The notes under the pieces are model-generated. The model worked only from the letters and a program-made list of their open reading frames with translations. It was not told where the DNA came from and made no database searches. The position numbers and the translations under genes were made by a program. From contig BJGT01000001.1 in the NCBI GenBank assembly GCA_014190675.1, forward strand, positions 1-64,000: a stretch of 64,000 nucleotides of DNA. The letters run 5' to 3'. Numbering within the stretch: position 1 is the first letter of the stretch; every line of letters starts with the position of its first letter. Shown one piece after another: positions 17,694-27,492 of this stretch. The stretch comes from Comamonadaceae bacterium. GTDB taxonomy: Bacteria; Pseudomonadota; Gammaproteobacteria; Burkholderiales; Burkholderiaceae_C.

Positions 17694-17733
17694 TGGTCAG
17701 GTGAAAGGATTCGAACCTTCGACCCTCTGGTCC
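17694..17733 (-). repeat. Partial tRNA-Pro copy, attachment-site-like repeat
   Basis: This is the 3' part of tRNA-Pro, from the anticodon-stem 3' strand through the T-arm and acceptor to CCA. It includes the exact 31-bp block GAAAGGATTCGAACCTTCGA then CCCTCTGGTCC, shared with the intact gene. The acceptor strand has changes (TGGTCAGGTG against TGGTCGGGGCG), so it has drifted. The 5' half is missing, and it cannot form a tRNA. Confidence 0.85.
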
Positions 17734-17736
17734 AGG

Positions 17737-18218
17737 ATGGCGGCGTTGATCTTGAGTTCCCCGGCACTGCAGTTCGGGCAGCGCTGCATGTCGATGTCAA
17801 ACACGGGCTTGAGCAGCCGTGCCCAACTGATGCGCTGCACCGGGGCCTTCCCAGCCTTGACCTCGCACTTGGCCGCGGCAGCGGCTTCGCTGGCTGGTTA
17901 CTCGTGCGCCGGCGGCCCCGGCGGCACCACCAGCGAGCGCAGCTTGGCATTCGGGACCAACACCCCGTGGAACCGGATCAGGTGCAGCCTCGGTCGCGGA
18001 AGCAGCGCCGCCAGCCGCTGAAGGAATTCCAGCGGGCTCATCACCAAGTGCGTGCAGCCGTCGCGCCAGGTGGTCTTGAGCTTGGGTTCCACCTGACCGG
18101 CGGCGTTGAGCTGCACTCTCTGGTCTGCCAGCGCCGGCCGGTTGATGGTGCGGCACAGCTGCTCCAGCCGCTTGCGCTCGTGTACTTCGACCGCCAACCA
18201 GGGGATCAGGCGTGGGCA
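17737..18218 (-). pseudogene. IS91-family transposase, C-terminal remnant
   Basis: On the minus strand one frame reads HERKRLEQLCRTINRPAL, then THLVMSPLEFLQRLAALLPR and PRLHLIRFHGVLVPNAKLRS. These are the conserved C-terminal part of IS91/IS801-type rolling-circle (Y2) transposases. An in-frame TAA at 17898-17900 interrupts it. The same frame continues beyond with RISWARLLKPVFDIDMQRCP and NCSAGELKI, the typical IS91 zinc-finger end. The catalytic Tyr motifs of the N-terminal part are absent. The frame then runs into the tRNA-Pro fragment. It is a dead fragment that starts right after the DUF5615 stop. Confidence 0.85.
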
Positions 18219-18559
18219 ATGATCGTGTTGCTGGTCAATTCCACGTAAGCGACAGACTCGAAGGCCACTGCAATCCGGTCAAGATTACCCAAGACGAGTG
18301 GCAGCAAAATCGAGTTTGGCATGTTCCCCGTAGAAATCTGCAACAGGCGCAGTGGCGACCCATGAACAATGTGGGACGTCACAAAGTCGCCATCCTTGCT
18401 GATGACGACGCGCCCTTCAGAGTCAGCCAGGCGGGTGATGTACAAGTCGCTGCTGCGGTTTTCGTCTGGCAGATTCAGCGTGTGAACAGCATCGTGCCCT
18501 GCACCCGTCAAGGCAACCGCGAGCTTTACTGGCAATTGCGCATCAACGATGAACTTCAC
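18206..18559 (-). CDS. DUF5615 PIN-like protein (putative toxin)
   Basis: A 117-residue protein with the opening KFIVDAQLPVKLAVALTGAGHD typical of DUF5615 (Mut7-C/PIN-like) proteins. The acidic residues Asp6, Asp24 (GHDAVHT) and the KDGDF Asp pair near residue 56 resemble a PIN-type metal site. A ribonuclease role is therefore plausible but unproven. Its first codon overlaps the DUF433 gene by 4 bp, the normal pairing for this TA-like family. The frame is intact although the surrounding island is decayed. The GC content appears lower than in neighbours, in keeping with horizontal origin. Confidence 0.75.
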   Translation of the reverse strand: MKFIVDAQLPVKLAVALTGAGHDAVHTLNLPDENRSSDLYITRLADSEGRVVISKDGDFVTSHIVHGSPLRLLQISTGNMPNSILLPLVLGNLDRIAVAFESVAYVELTSNTIIAHA

Positions 18560-18777
18560 GCTGCCAGAAGTTCAACACGGTTGGTTTGCGTGAGTCGCGC
18601 AGCGTAGGCAAGCGCGGCATAGATGTCGTCGGCTTCCAGATCCGGGTAGTCCACCAGAACGTCTGCCACCGTCATGCCACCTGCCAGCCACTCCAGTACC
18701 GATTGCACGGGATAACGCAAGCCACGAATGCATGGCTTGCCATGGCAAATGTCGGGGTTGCTTGTGATGCGGTCCAT
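18556..18777 (-). CDS. DUF433 protein (putative antitoxin)
   Basis: A 73-residue protein of the DUF433 family. The hallmarks ITSNPDICHGKPCIRGLRYP and a helix-turn-helix-like segment VQSVLEWLAGGMTVADVL followed by YPDLEADDIYAAL are clear. DUF433 proteins sit upstream of PIN-like or DUF5615 partners and act as antitoxin/DNA-binding partners in the VapBC45-type arrangement. Here the stop overlaps the DUF5615 start (ATGA type). Both frames are intact inside an otherwise decayed island. Confidence 0.75.
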   Translation of the reverse strand: MDRITSNPDICHGKPCIRGLRYPVQSVLEWLAGGMTVADVLVDYPDLEADDIYAALAYAARLTQTNRVELLAA

Positions 18778-18890
18778 AGTCGGATATTACTCTGGTTGAC
18801 AGCTTTCTACACCATGCCGCCCCAGCCTCTTTACCGAGGCGACTCTAGACACTGTGCAACTTGCGATCGATTGACAGTGCGCGAAACCCG
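18778..18890. other. Unassigned sequence within the relic island
   Basis: No gene, tRNA or hairpin of note is seen between the DUF433 start and the first recognisable integrase residues. It probably contains the DUF433 promoter on the minus strand, but no convincing -35/-10 pair was identified. Confidence 0.4.
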
Positions 18891-18894
18891 GCAT

Positions 18895-19261
18895 AGGCCA
18901 TCGTGCAGCGCCGGCGGTATGTGAATGGCAAATTTGTCTTCACGTACCAGTCGGTCGTCAAGGAGGGCATGCCCCCAATGCACGCCGGCGCGTGGAAACT
19001 CAGAACAAATCTGCATTCCAGAAGGCACGCAATGGTGTCGGCTTGAGCCAACTGCGGGTGCACGATCTGCGCCACACCTATGGCCAGCGTTTACGAGACG
19101 CTGGCGTGAGCGAGGAAGACCGTGCGCTGCTGCTTGGGCATGCGGACAGCGGAATGCCACGGCACTCTGCGGCGGCGACCGTGGCCAAGTTACTTGAGGC
19201 ATCCAATGCCCTGCTCAAAACCCGCGATCGCACAATGGTGCTGCGGGTGGCGAACGGGTGA
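18895..19261 (+). pseudogene. Tyrosine recombinase (phage-type integrase), C-terminal remnant
   Basis: The C-terminal catalytic part is readable from 18992: GLSQLRVHDLRHTYGQRL, then GVSEEDRALLLGHADSG. This supplies the Arg and His of the HxxR box and the later His. A preceding piece in another frame reads RYVNGKFVFTYQ and MHAGAWK, which resembles the region just before it, so a frameshift near 18980-18995 is likely. The N-terminal DNA-binding and core-binding domains are missing. The expected catalytic Tyr is not obvious after LLGH. The remnant ends about 80 bp from the tRNA-Pro 3' end. Confidence 0.8.
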
Positions 19262-19339
19262 AAGAAGGAAAAAAGTCGCGCAAATGTCCCGCAAAAAAAG
19301 AAGGGTTGGCAGGTGCTAACCGGCTAACTCTTGAATTGA

Positions 19340-19416
<77 letters not shown>

Positions 19417-19511
19417 ACGTGGCCGACATTGTAACGTCTTACCCTGCCGGCTCAGGGCCTGTTGACCCCTTGGATGGCGCTTGCGCGCCATGGCTACGCT
19501 ATATTTGCACC

Positions 19512-20270
19512 ATGACCGCAGCATCGCCGCCGTTGACCTGGCTCACCGCCGGGCAAGCCTTTCCGAAGCCGGGCCTGGCCTGGGGCGCTGGCAGCCCTGC
19601 ACCGGGACTGCTTGCGGCTGGCGGGAGTCTGGATGCACAGACCCTCTGTGAAGCCTATCGCCAAGGTATTTTTCCCTGGTCGAGCGCGCGCCAACCGACG
19701 CTTTGGTGGAGCCCAGACCCGCGTATGGTGCTGCAGCCCAGTCAGTTCCAACTGCATGCCTCCCTGAAAAAAACCCTCCGCCGGTTTAGCACCAGTCCCG
19801 ACCGCGAGTTGCGCTTCAACACGGCTTTTGACACGGTTATCGAAGCTTGTGCCAGCAGCGCCCGCGAGGGTCAGGGCGGCACCTGGGTGTTGCCGTCCAT
19901 GATCGATGCCTACAGCGAGTTGCACCGAGACGGCCTGGCCCACAGTGTGGAGACCTGGGTTGGCGAGGAACTGGTGGGCGGCTTGTACTGCGTGGCTCTG
20001 GGCAAAGCAGTGTTTGGCGAATCAATGTTCAGCCGTACCACGGACGCGTCGAAAATCGCCCTTGCGGGGCTGGTGAGTTTTTGCCTCAAGCACGGTATAT
20101 CGCAAATCGACTGCCAACAAAACACCCGCCACCTGGCGTCCCTGGGCGCACAGGAAATGTCCCGGGCAGCCTTCATGGAGGGCCTGGCGGCTGCACTGGC
20201 GCAGGCGTCGCCCGCCTGGGTGTTTGACAAATTGGATTGGCAACACCTCATACCCCAAGCCCCCGCCTGA
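19512..20270 (+). CDS. aat: Leucyl/phenylalanyl-tRNA--protein transferase
   Basis: Aat transfers Leu or Phe from aminoacyl-tRNA to proteins with N-terminal Lys or Arg, marking them for ClpS/ClpAP. From the ATG at 19512 the protein has 252 residues; the longer open frame begins inside the tRNA-Pro gene and is rejected. Family motifs are visible: [28 protein letters not shown] with [29 protein letters not shown] and the [16 protein letters not shown] motif. bpt starts 1 bp after its stop, so the two are one operon. Confidence 0.97.
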   Translation: MTAASPPLTWLTAGQAFPKPGLAWGAGSPAPGLLAAGGSLDAQTLCEAYRQGIFPWSSARQPTLWWSPDPRMVLQPSQFQLHASLKKTLRRFSTSPDRELRFNTAFDTVIEACASSAREGQGGTWVLPSMIDAYSELHRDGLAHSVETWVGEELVGGLYCVALGKAVFGESMFSRTTDASKIALAGLVSFCLKHGISQIDCQQNTRHLASLGAQEMSRAAFMEGLAAALAQASPAWVFDKLDWQHLIPQAPA

Positions 20271-20271
20271 T

Positions 20272-21015
20272 ATGACGCATCTCAAGGATTTACCGCTGCA
20301 GACCCTGCAGTTCTATGCCACTGCGCCGTACGCCTGCAGCTATTTACCTGATCAACAAGCCAGGTCACAAGTGGCAACCCCAAGTCACCTGATCAACAAT
20401 GCCACCTACTCGGATCTGGTGAGCAAGGGTTTCCGGCGCAGCGGTATGTTCACCTACCGACCCTACTGTGATGGCTGCCGCGCCTGTGTGCCGCTGCGGG
20501 TTTTGACAGCGCAGTTTGTACCCGACCGAAGCCAACGCCGGGCCTGGGCGAGACATCGCAGCCTGGAGGCTCGGGTGCTCAAGCTGTGCTTTGTCGAGGA
20601 ACACTACCAGCTCTACCTGCGCTACCAAAGCGCCAGACACGCGGGGGGCGGTATGGATCAGGACAGCGTCGACCAATACACCCAGTTCCTGCTCCAAAGC
20701 CGGGTCAATTCCCGTTTGGTAGAGTTTCGCGGCGCGGCAGCGCCAGGGCAGTCGGGCGAACTGAAAATGGTTGCAATTTTGGATGTTCTGGATGACGGAA
20801 TTTCTGCTGTCTACACGTTCTACCACCCAGACCCACGCGACAGTTTTGGCACCTACAGCGTGTTGTGGCAAATCGAGCAAGCCAGGTCCTTAAAACTGCT
20901 CTATGTTTATTTGGGCTACTGGATACAAGAGAGCCCGAAGATGAACTACAAACGCAGCTTCTCGCCTTGCGAGTTGCTGCACAACGGAGCTTGGGCGGTC
21001 GCGCCCAAGCCCTGA
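20272..21015 (+). CDS. bpt: Leucyl-tRNA--protein transferase Bpt (ATE-like)
   Basis: Bpt adds Leu to proteins with N-terminal Asp or Glu in Gram-negatives, complementing Aat in the N-degron pathway. It has 247 residues. The N-terminal ATE domain carries [13 protein letters not shown] and the [11 protein letters not shown]ys motif. The C-terminal part has [27 protein letters not shown] and the [15 protein letters not shown] motif typical of ATE/Bpt enzymes. The start is the ATG right after the aat stop. In the absence of ClpS and ClpA here, the target pathway is inferred from family knowledge. Confidence 0.95.
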   Translation: MTHLKDLPLQTLQFYATAPYACSYLPDQQARSQVATPSHLINNATYSDLVSKGFRRSGMFTYRPYCDGCRACVPLRVLTAQFVPDRSQRRAWARHRSLEARVLKLCFVEEHYQLYLRYQSARHAGGGMDQDSVDQYTQFLLQSRVNSRLVEFRGAAAPGQSGELKMVAILDVLDDGISAVYTFYHPDPRDSFGTYSVLWQIEQARSLKLLYVYLGYWIQESPKMNYKRSFSPCELLHNGAWAVAPKP

Positions 21016-21150
21016 GCAGCCAGCGATTCACCTGCGCGCTGGGCGCCGCTTATAAGGCGAGGACATCATCTGCATCCAAGTCGAGCGCGAAAGCGCCCGA
21101 GGATGATTTTTTCACATGGTAAAATAAAGGTCGCTTTTCCAGGAGTATTC

Positions 21151-21942
21151 GTGCGAAAAACAGAGCCCGGCGCCCAAGCAACACCAACCGTTCAGGTGAT
21201 AGAACGCATGTTCGCATTGATGGATGTTTTAGCCTCTCGAGAAGAGGCCATGTCGCTGAAGGAGATCAGCGAAAAAACTGGGCTGCACCCCTCCACCACC
21301 CACCGGATTCTCAATGATCTGGCAACCGGACGGTTTGTTGACCGACCCCATCCCGGCAACTACCGGCTCGGGATGCGCCTGCTCGAACTTGGCAATTTGG
21401 TGAAAAGCCGGCTCAATGTCCGTGACGCTGCGCTGCTGCCCATGCGCGAGTTGCATAAACTGATTGCACAACCGGTCAACCTGAGCGTGCGCCAGGGCGA
21501 CGAAATTATTTATGTTGAACGGGCCTATAGCGAGCGCTCCGGCATGCAGGTCGTGCGCGCCATTGGCGGGCGCGCACCCCTGCACCTGACCTCCGTGGGC
21601 AAGTTGTTTCTGGCCGCTGACGACCCAGTGCGGGTACGCGCCTACGCCGCGCGCACCGGGCTGGCTGGCCACACCAAAAATAGCCTGACCCAGTTGGCTA
21701 TCCTGGAGCGTGATTTGTCCCGAGTGCGTCAATACGGGGTGGCACGTGACAATGAAGAACTCGAACTCGGAGTGCGCTGCATGGCCGCCGGTATTTATGA
21801 CGACCAGGGCAGGTTGGCGGCAGGCCTTTCAATTTCTGCACCCGCGGAGCGTCTGGAAGAGGCTTGGCTGGGCAAACTCAAGGCCACGGCCAACGAGATA
21901 TCTGCCAGCATGGGCCACCACGCCGGCCTGCCACGCGCCTAG
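21151..21942 (+). CDS. IclR-family transcriptional regulator
   Basis: A 263-residue regulator starting at GTG 21151, five bases after AGGAG; the frame is open 16 codons earlier but without a ribosome-binding site. The N-terminal winged helix-turn-helix is seen in MSLKEISEKTGLHPSTTHRI followed by LNDLATGRFV. The C-terminal IclR effector domain includes QPVNLSVRQGDEIIYVER and the APLHLTSVGKLFLA motif. No catabolic gene cluster is next to it, so the regulon and ligand are unknown. It is convergent with the pbpG gene, 9 bp apart. Confidence 0.92.
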   Translation: MRKTEPGAQATPTVQVIERMFALMDVLASREEAMSLKEISEKTGLHPSTTHRILNDLATGRFVDRPHPGNYRLGMRLLELGNLVKSRLNVRDAALLPMRELHKLIAQPVNLSVRQGDEIIYVERAYSERSGMQVVRAIGGRAPLHLTSVGKLFLAADDPVRVRAYAARTGLAGHTKNSLTQLAILERDLSRVRQYGVARDNEELELGVRCMAAGIYDDQGRLAAGLSISAPAERLEEAWLGKLKATANEISASMGHHAGLPRA

Positions 21943-21951
21943 CCTCGAGGC

Positions 21952-23019
21952 CTATAGGCTTGCTATCCGAAGTGGCAAATCAGCAGCAGCAGACAAAGCC
22001 CGCGCAGGCGCTTGGTTGCCCGACTCCATCCAGCGCCGTACCCGCTCGGCATCGGCCAGGCGGGTCAACTTTCCAGCCGAGTCTAAAAACACCATGATCA
22101 GTTTGCGCCCAGCTACCCGGGCTTGCATCACCAGACATTGCCCGGCTTCAGAGATGTAACCAGTCTTTTGCAGGCCAATCTCCCAAGCCGGGTTTTTGAC
22201 CAGGCGGTTGGTGTTTTTAAAGTCAAGTGTGCGCCGGCCCACTGCCACCTGGTGCCCAGGCGAGGTGGAGAATTCGCGCAGGATCGGGTCCTCGTAGGCA
22301 AACCCAACCAGTTTGGCCAAGTCGTTCGCGCTGGACTGATTTTTGCTCGACAGGCCGGTGGGTTCGACATAGCGGGTGTCAACCATGCCGATCAATTTGG
22401 CCTTGGCGTTCATGGCCTCCACAAACACCGACATGCCACCCGGGTGCGCCCGCCCGAGCGCATGGGCTGCTCGGTTTTCGCTAGACATCAGGGCCAGGTG
22501 CAGGAGTTCTGCCCGGGTCAGTTCCGCACCAACCAAAAGCCGTGACCGGCTACCCTTTTCGGTATCCACGTCGGCCTGGGCGATGGTGATCTTTTCATCC
22601 ATGTCCAAATGAGCCTCGCTGACCACCAGACCGGTCATGAGTTTGGTGAGTGAAGCAATCGGCAGCACCGCCATCTCATTTTTGCTGAACAAAACCTCGC
22701 GGGTATCTTGATCGATCACCAGTGCCACACTGGATTTAAGGTCCAGTGGATCGCGGGATGCATGGAGGCCCGCGAGTTGTCCGAAAGACGGGGGCAGGGG
22801 CTTGGCCGCCGGCCTGACAACCGATTTTTTTCTGGCGATTGCCTTAGGGCCCTGGGCCTTGCTACCAGACTTGGCACTTTTGGTCGACTGGGCGCCCCCG
22901 AGAGCCGCCTTGCTTGGTGCGGCAGTTGCCTGGGCAGCAAGGGCGCTAGGCCCGCCACCAAGCAGAACTGCCAGAAACAAGCCCAGGAGGGCAGCACAAA
23001 CGCTAGGAATTTTCTTCAC
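21952..23019 (-). CDS. pbpG: D-alanyl-D-alanine endopeptidase (PBP7 type)
   Basis: A 355-residue periplasmic low-molecular-weight penicillin-binding protein of the S11 serine peptidase family that cleaves peptidoglycan cross-links. A signal peptide (first ~28 residues, ending SALAA) is followed by a Lys/Ala/Ser-rich linker of about 50 residues. The peptidase domain then has SxxK in IASLTKLM, SxN in MSSENRA and KTG in QKTGYISEAG. The C-terminal end is short, without a PBP5-like membrane anchor. No adjacent partner gene is present. Confidence 0.92.
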   Translation of the reverse strand: MKKIPSVCAALLGLFLAVLLGGGPSALAAQATAAPSKAALGGAQSTKSAKSGSKAQGPKAIARKKSVVRPAAKPLPPSFGQLAGLHASRDPLDLKSSVALVIDQDTREVLFSKNEMAVLPIASLTKLMTGLVVSEAHLDMDEKITIAQADVDTEKGSRSRLLVGAELTRAELLHLALMSSENRAAHALGRAHPGGMSVFVEAMNAKAKLIGMVDTRYVEPTGLSSKNQSSANDLAKLVGFAYEDPILREFSTSPGHQVAVGRRTLDFKNTNRLVKNPAWEIGLQKTGYISEAGQCLVMQARVAGRKLIMVFLDSAGKLTRLADAERVRRWMESGNQAPARALSAAADLPLRIASL

Positions 23020-23233
23020 GAAGGTCTAACTCCAGCATTGGCAAAGGCGTTTTTACGCAAAAAAATCATCATAAAGCGAGTCTAGTCCAAAAACACAGCC
23101 CAAATCAGATACTTGCGTGATTTTCTTAAACCAAGACAGCAGACGTCAAGAGGCATTGCCCCGGCCCATTCCTAACGAAACATGCAAACACGGACCCATC
23201 GCTTGGGCTTTGGCCTGACTCCTGCGAGTTGAC
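23020..23233. other. Intergenic region between leuA and pbpG
   Basis: About 214 bp without a supportable gene. It must hold the leuA 3' end and the pbpG promoter, both on the minus strand. No clean terminator hairpin with a T-tract was identified. Confidence 0.5.
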
Positions 23234-24772
23234 CTAGCCCTGAGCGGCCACCCGTTCGGCTTTGCTGTGCAATTTGTTCAGGGCACTCAAGTAAGCCTTG
23301 GCGGAGGCGACCACGATGTCGGGGTCAGCGCCGACACCATTGACGACCCGCCCGCTGTTTTGCAAACGCACGGTCACCTCGCCCTGACTTTCGGTAGAGC
23401 CACTGATCGCGTTAACAGAGTAGAGCACCATCTCCGCGCCACTTTTTACCAGTGACTCTATCGCCTTGAGCGAAGCGTCCACCGGACCGTTTCCGTCGGA
23501 GTCGCCTTTGACCTCCTTGCCCTGCACGGTAAAAACCACGCTTGCCTGCGGTCTTTCACCGGTTTCGCTGCGCTGAGACAAAGACACGAAACCATACTGC
23601 TCGTCTTCTTGCGGCCTCCCCTTGTCGCTGGTCAGCGCCAAAATATCTTCTTCGAATATTTCGCTTTTACGGTCAGCCAGTTCCTTGAACTTGGCAAAGG
23701 CCGTGTTGATGTCGGCCTCGCTCTCGAGTTGAACACCGAGTTCGACCAGGCGCTGCTTGAAGGCATTGCGCCCGCTGAGTTTGCCCAGCACGATCTTATT
23801 GGCGCTCCAGCCCACATCCTCGGCCCGCATGATCTCGTAGGTGTCTCTGGCCTTGAGCACACCGTCCTGATGGATGCCAGAGGCATGGGCAAAGGCATTG
23901 GCACCGACCACGGCCTTGTTGGGCTGCACCACAAAACCCGTGGTCTGACTGACCATGCGACTGGCGGCCAAAATATGCTTGGTGTCGATGTTGAGGTCAA
24001 GTCCGAAGTAATCGCGCCGGGTTTTGACCGCCATCACAATTTCTTCCAGGCTGCAATTGCCCGCCCGCTCACCGAGGCCGTTGATCGTGCACTCAACCTG
24101 CCGTGCGCCGCCAATCTTCACGCCGGCCAGCGAATTAGCAACGGCCATGCCGAGGTCGTTGTGGCAGTGAACTGACCAGACCGCCTGATCTGAGTTGGGA
24201 ATGCGCTCGCGCAGTTCTTTGATAAACAGGCCATAGAGTTCGGGCACGGCATAGCCAACAGTGTCTGGCACGTTGATGGTGGTGGCGCCCTCCTTGATCA
24301 CCGCTTCAAGCACCCGGCACAGGTAATCTGGGTCGCTGCGGTAACCGTCTTCGGGACTGAACTCAACATCGGCCACCAGATTACGGGCAAATCGAACCGA
24401 CAGTTTTGCCTGCTCGAACACCTGGTCTGGCGACATGCGCAACTTTTTCTCCATGTGTAGCGGCGATGTGGCAATAAAGGTGTGGATCCGCGACCGGTTG
24501 GCGCCCTTGAGGGCTTCGGCTGCGCGAGAGATATCCCGGTCATTGGCTCGCGAAAGGGAGCACACTGTGGCGTCTTTAATTGTTTTGGCAATCAGTTGCA
24601 CCGCCTCAAAATCACCATTGGAGCTGGCCGCAAAACCGGCCTCGATCACATCAACTTTGAGCCGCTCGAGTTGACGCGCAATCCGCAGCTTTTCGTCTTT
24701 GGTCATGGAGGCTCCGGGCGACTGCTCACCGTCGCGCAAAGTGGTGTCAAAAATAATCAACTTATCGCTCAT
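23234..24772 (-). CDS. leuA: 2-isopropylmalate synthase
   Basis: LeuA condenses acetyl-CoA with 2-ketoisovalerate, the first committed step of leucine synthesis. It has 512 residues. The HMGL-like TIM barrel begins with [14 protein letters not shown], and metal-binding His residues are in [22 protein letters not shown] follows. The C-terminal regulatory domain (from ~residue 390) is the leucine-feedback (LeuA dimer) domain, with a Gly/Asp-rich stretch [15 protein letters not shown]. The start ATG follows AAGGAG by 7 nt. A leucine attenuator lies immediately upstream, and the gene is last in ilvI-ilvH-ilvC-pssA-leuA. Confidence 0.97.
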   Translation of the reverse strand: MSDKLIIFDTTLRDGEQSPGASMTKDEKLRIARQLERLKVDVIEAGFAASSNGDFEAVQLIAKTIKDATVCSLSRANDRDISRAAEALKGANRSRIHTFIATSPLHMEKKLRMSPDQVFEQAKLSVRFARNLVADVEFSPEDGYRSDPDYLCRVLEAVIKEGATTINVPDTVGYAVPELYGLFIKELRERIPNSDQAVWSVHCHNDLGMAVANSLAGVKIGGARQVECTINGLGERAGNCSLEEIVMAVKTRRDYFGLDLNIDTKHILAASRMVSQTTGFVVQPNKAVVGANAFAHASGIHQDGVLKARDTYEIMRAEDVGWSANKIVLGKLSGRNAFKQRLVELGVQLESEADINTAFAKFKELADRKSEIFEEDILALTSDKGRPQEDEQYGFVSLSQRSETGERPQASVVFTVQGKEVKGDSDGNGPVDASLKAIESLVKSGAEMVLYSVNAISGSTESQGEVTVRLQNSGRVVNGVGADPDIVVASAKAYLSALNKLHSKAERVAAQG

Positions 24773-24822
24773 GTCAGTCTCCTTGAAGGCTTTGCGTCAA
24801 ATGTCGATGAGGGCCCACCAAC

Positions 24823-24853
24823 AAAAAAGCCCGTAGCGTTTGCTTACGGGCTT
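24823..24853 (-). terminator. Attenuator terminator hairpin (3:4)
   Basis: On the minus strand AAGCCCGTA and TACGGGCTT form a 9-bp GC-rich stem around AGCAAACGC, directly followed by TTTTTTG. It is the terminator arm of the leucine attenuator, about 50 bp before leuA. Confidence 0.85.
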
Positions 24854-24875
24854 GAGATGGTGGTGAACGCAGGCG

Positions 24876-24929
24876 CTACCGTCTCAGCCCGTCGGGCTTC
24901 AGTAGTAGCGCTAGCAGCATGATGTTCAT
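24876..24929 (-). CDS. leuL: leu operon leader peptide
   Basis: A 17-codon ORF, ATG to TAG, encoding MNIMLLALLLKPDGLRR. Six of 17 residues are Leu, including a run at positions 8-10 and a pair at 5-6. It overlaps the start of the attenuator hairpins, as leader peptides must. It lies 41 bp after the pssA stop, downstream of which the leu promoter is expected. Confidence 0.85.
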   Translation of the reverse strand: MNIMLLALLLKPDGLRR

Positions 24930-24969
24930 CTTTAAATCCTAACATAGTTCAATCGGCAAGCCCGGGGCC

Positions 24970-25788
24970 TTATTTGTGCAGGCCTCGCTCGTCAGGCTCT
25001 TCGGTCGAGGTGCTGATGACGCTGGTCTGCACACCTTTGACCTTGCGCCAACCGTAGATCAGGTAGCCGCTCACGCCATAGAGCACGAAAAGGCTGAAAA
25101 TCACAATCGGCGGATCAATGTTGATGATGGCAATCACAAGCGCAATCATCACGATCACCGCGAAGGGCACGCTTTTCTTCATGTGCACGTCCTTGAAGCT
25201 GTAAAAAGGCACATTGGTGACCATGGTCAGGCCCGAGCACAGGGCCAAGGCGAACATGGGCCAGGCGACTGAACTGCCTTTGATACCCTGATCGGTCATC
25301 AACCAGATAAAGCCGGCCACCAGGGCCGCGGCTGCCGGCGAGGGCAAGCCCTGGAAGTAGCGCTTGTCCACCACGCCGGTGTTGACGTTGAACCGGGCCA
25401 AGCGCAGCGCCGCACACGCGCAATACACAAAAGCGGCAATCCAACCCCAGCGGCCCAGGCCCTGCAAAGCCCAAACATAAGAGATGATCGCCGGAGCAGC
25501 CCCGAAGGACACCATGTCCGAGAGCGAGTCCATTTGCTCGCCAAATGCACTTTGGGTGTTGGTCATTCGCGCTACGCGGCCATCCAGGCTATCGAGCACC
25601 ATGGCGCAGAAGATGCCATAGGCGGCCAGGTCAAAGTGGCCGTTGATGGCCATGATGACCGCATAAAAGCCACCAAAAAGAGCCGCTAGGGTGACCAGAT
25701 TGGGCAACATATAGATGCCCTTTCGCCGCTTTCGCACCAGCAGCGTGCCACCATCAGCAAGGTCTGGGTCGCTGCCGTCTTCTTGCAT
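24970..25788 (-). CDS. pssA: CDP-diacylglycerol--serine O-phosphatidyltransferase
   Basis: PssA makes phosphatidylserine, the precursor of phosphatidylethanolamine, in the inner membrane. From the ATG at 25788 it has 272 residues; a TTG 13 codons upstream is possible but not preferred. The CDP-alcohol phosphotransferase signature is complete: DSLDGRVARMTNTQSAFGEQ followed by MDSLSD. Several transmembrane helices follow, for example NLVTLAALFGGFYAVIMA. The charged C-terminal end is cytosolic. It lies between ilvC and leuA, a common order in Burkholderiales. Confidence 0.93.
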   Translation of the reverse strand: MQEDGSDPDLADGGTLLVRKRRKGIYMLPNLVTLAALFGGFYAVIMAINGHFDLAAYGIFCAMVLDSLDGRVARMTNTQSAFGEQMDSLSDMVSFGAAPAIISYVWALQGLGRWGWIAAFVYCACAALRLARFNVNTGVVDKRYFQGLPSPAAAALVAGFIWLMTDQGIKGSSVAWPMFALALCSGLTMVTNVPFYSFKDVHMKKSVPFAVIVMIALVIAIINIDPPIVIFSLFVLYGVSGYLIYGWRKVKGVQTSVISTSTEEPDERGLHK

Positions 25789-25880
25789 ACAGTTGTTTTC
25801 CGTCTGGGGTTGCGCAGCAACCGACAAAGGCCACTACAGTGGCCTGTGCCAGATGTTAATGCCGGGACATCAATAGCGCA

Positions 25881-27409
<1,529 letters not shown>

Positions 27410-27492
27410 GGTGTGTGATCCCTCTTTTCACCGCCCTCCCCCTGCAGCGATAACCGCAGGACTCGGCAAGCAATAGATTCGTCAAAAATAGT

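Larger units (their letters stand above)
24823..24929 (-). promoter_or_regulatory. Leucine transcription attenuator upstream of leuA
   Basis: Reading on the minus strand, a leader peptide is followed by alternative hairpins. Hairpin 1:2 is AGCCCGACGGGCT. The 2:3 antiterminator pairs CGGGCTGAGA (24882-24891) with TCTCAAGCCCG (24847-24857), ten pairs with one bulged A. The 3:4 terminator pairs AAGCCCGTA with TACGGGCTT followed by TTTTTTG. Slow translation of Leu codons would favour 2:3 and readthrough into leuA. The pairing is read directly from sequence; regulation follows from the classical model. Confidence 0.85.
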
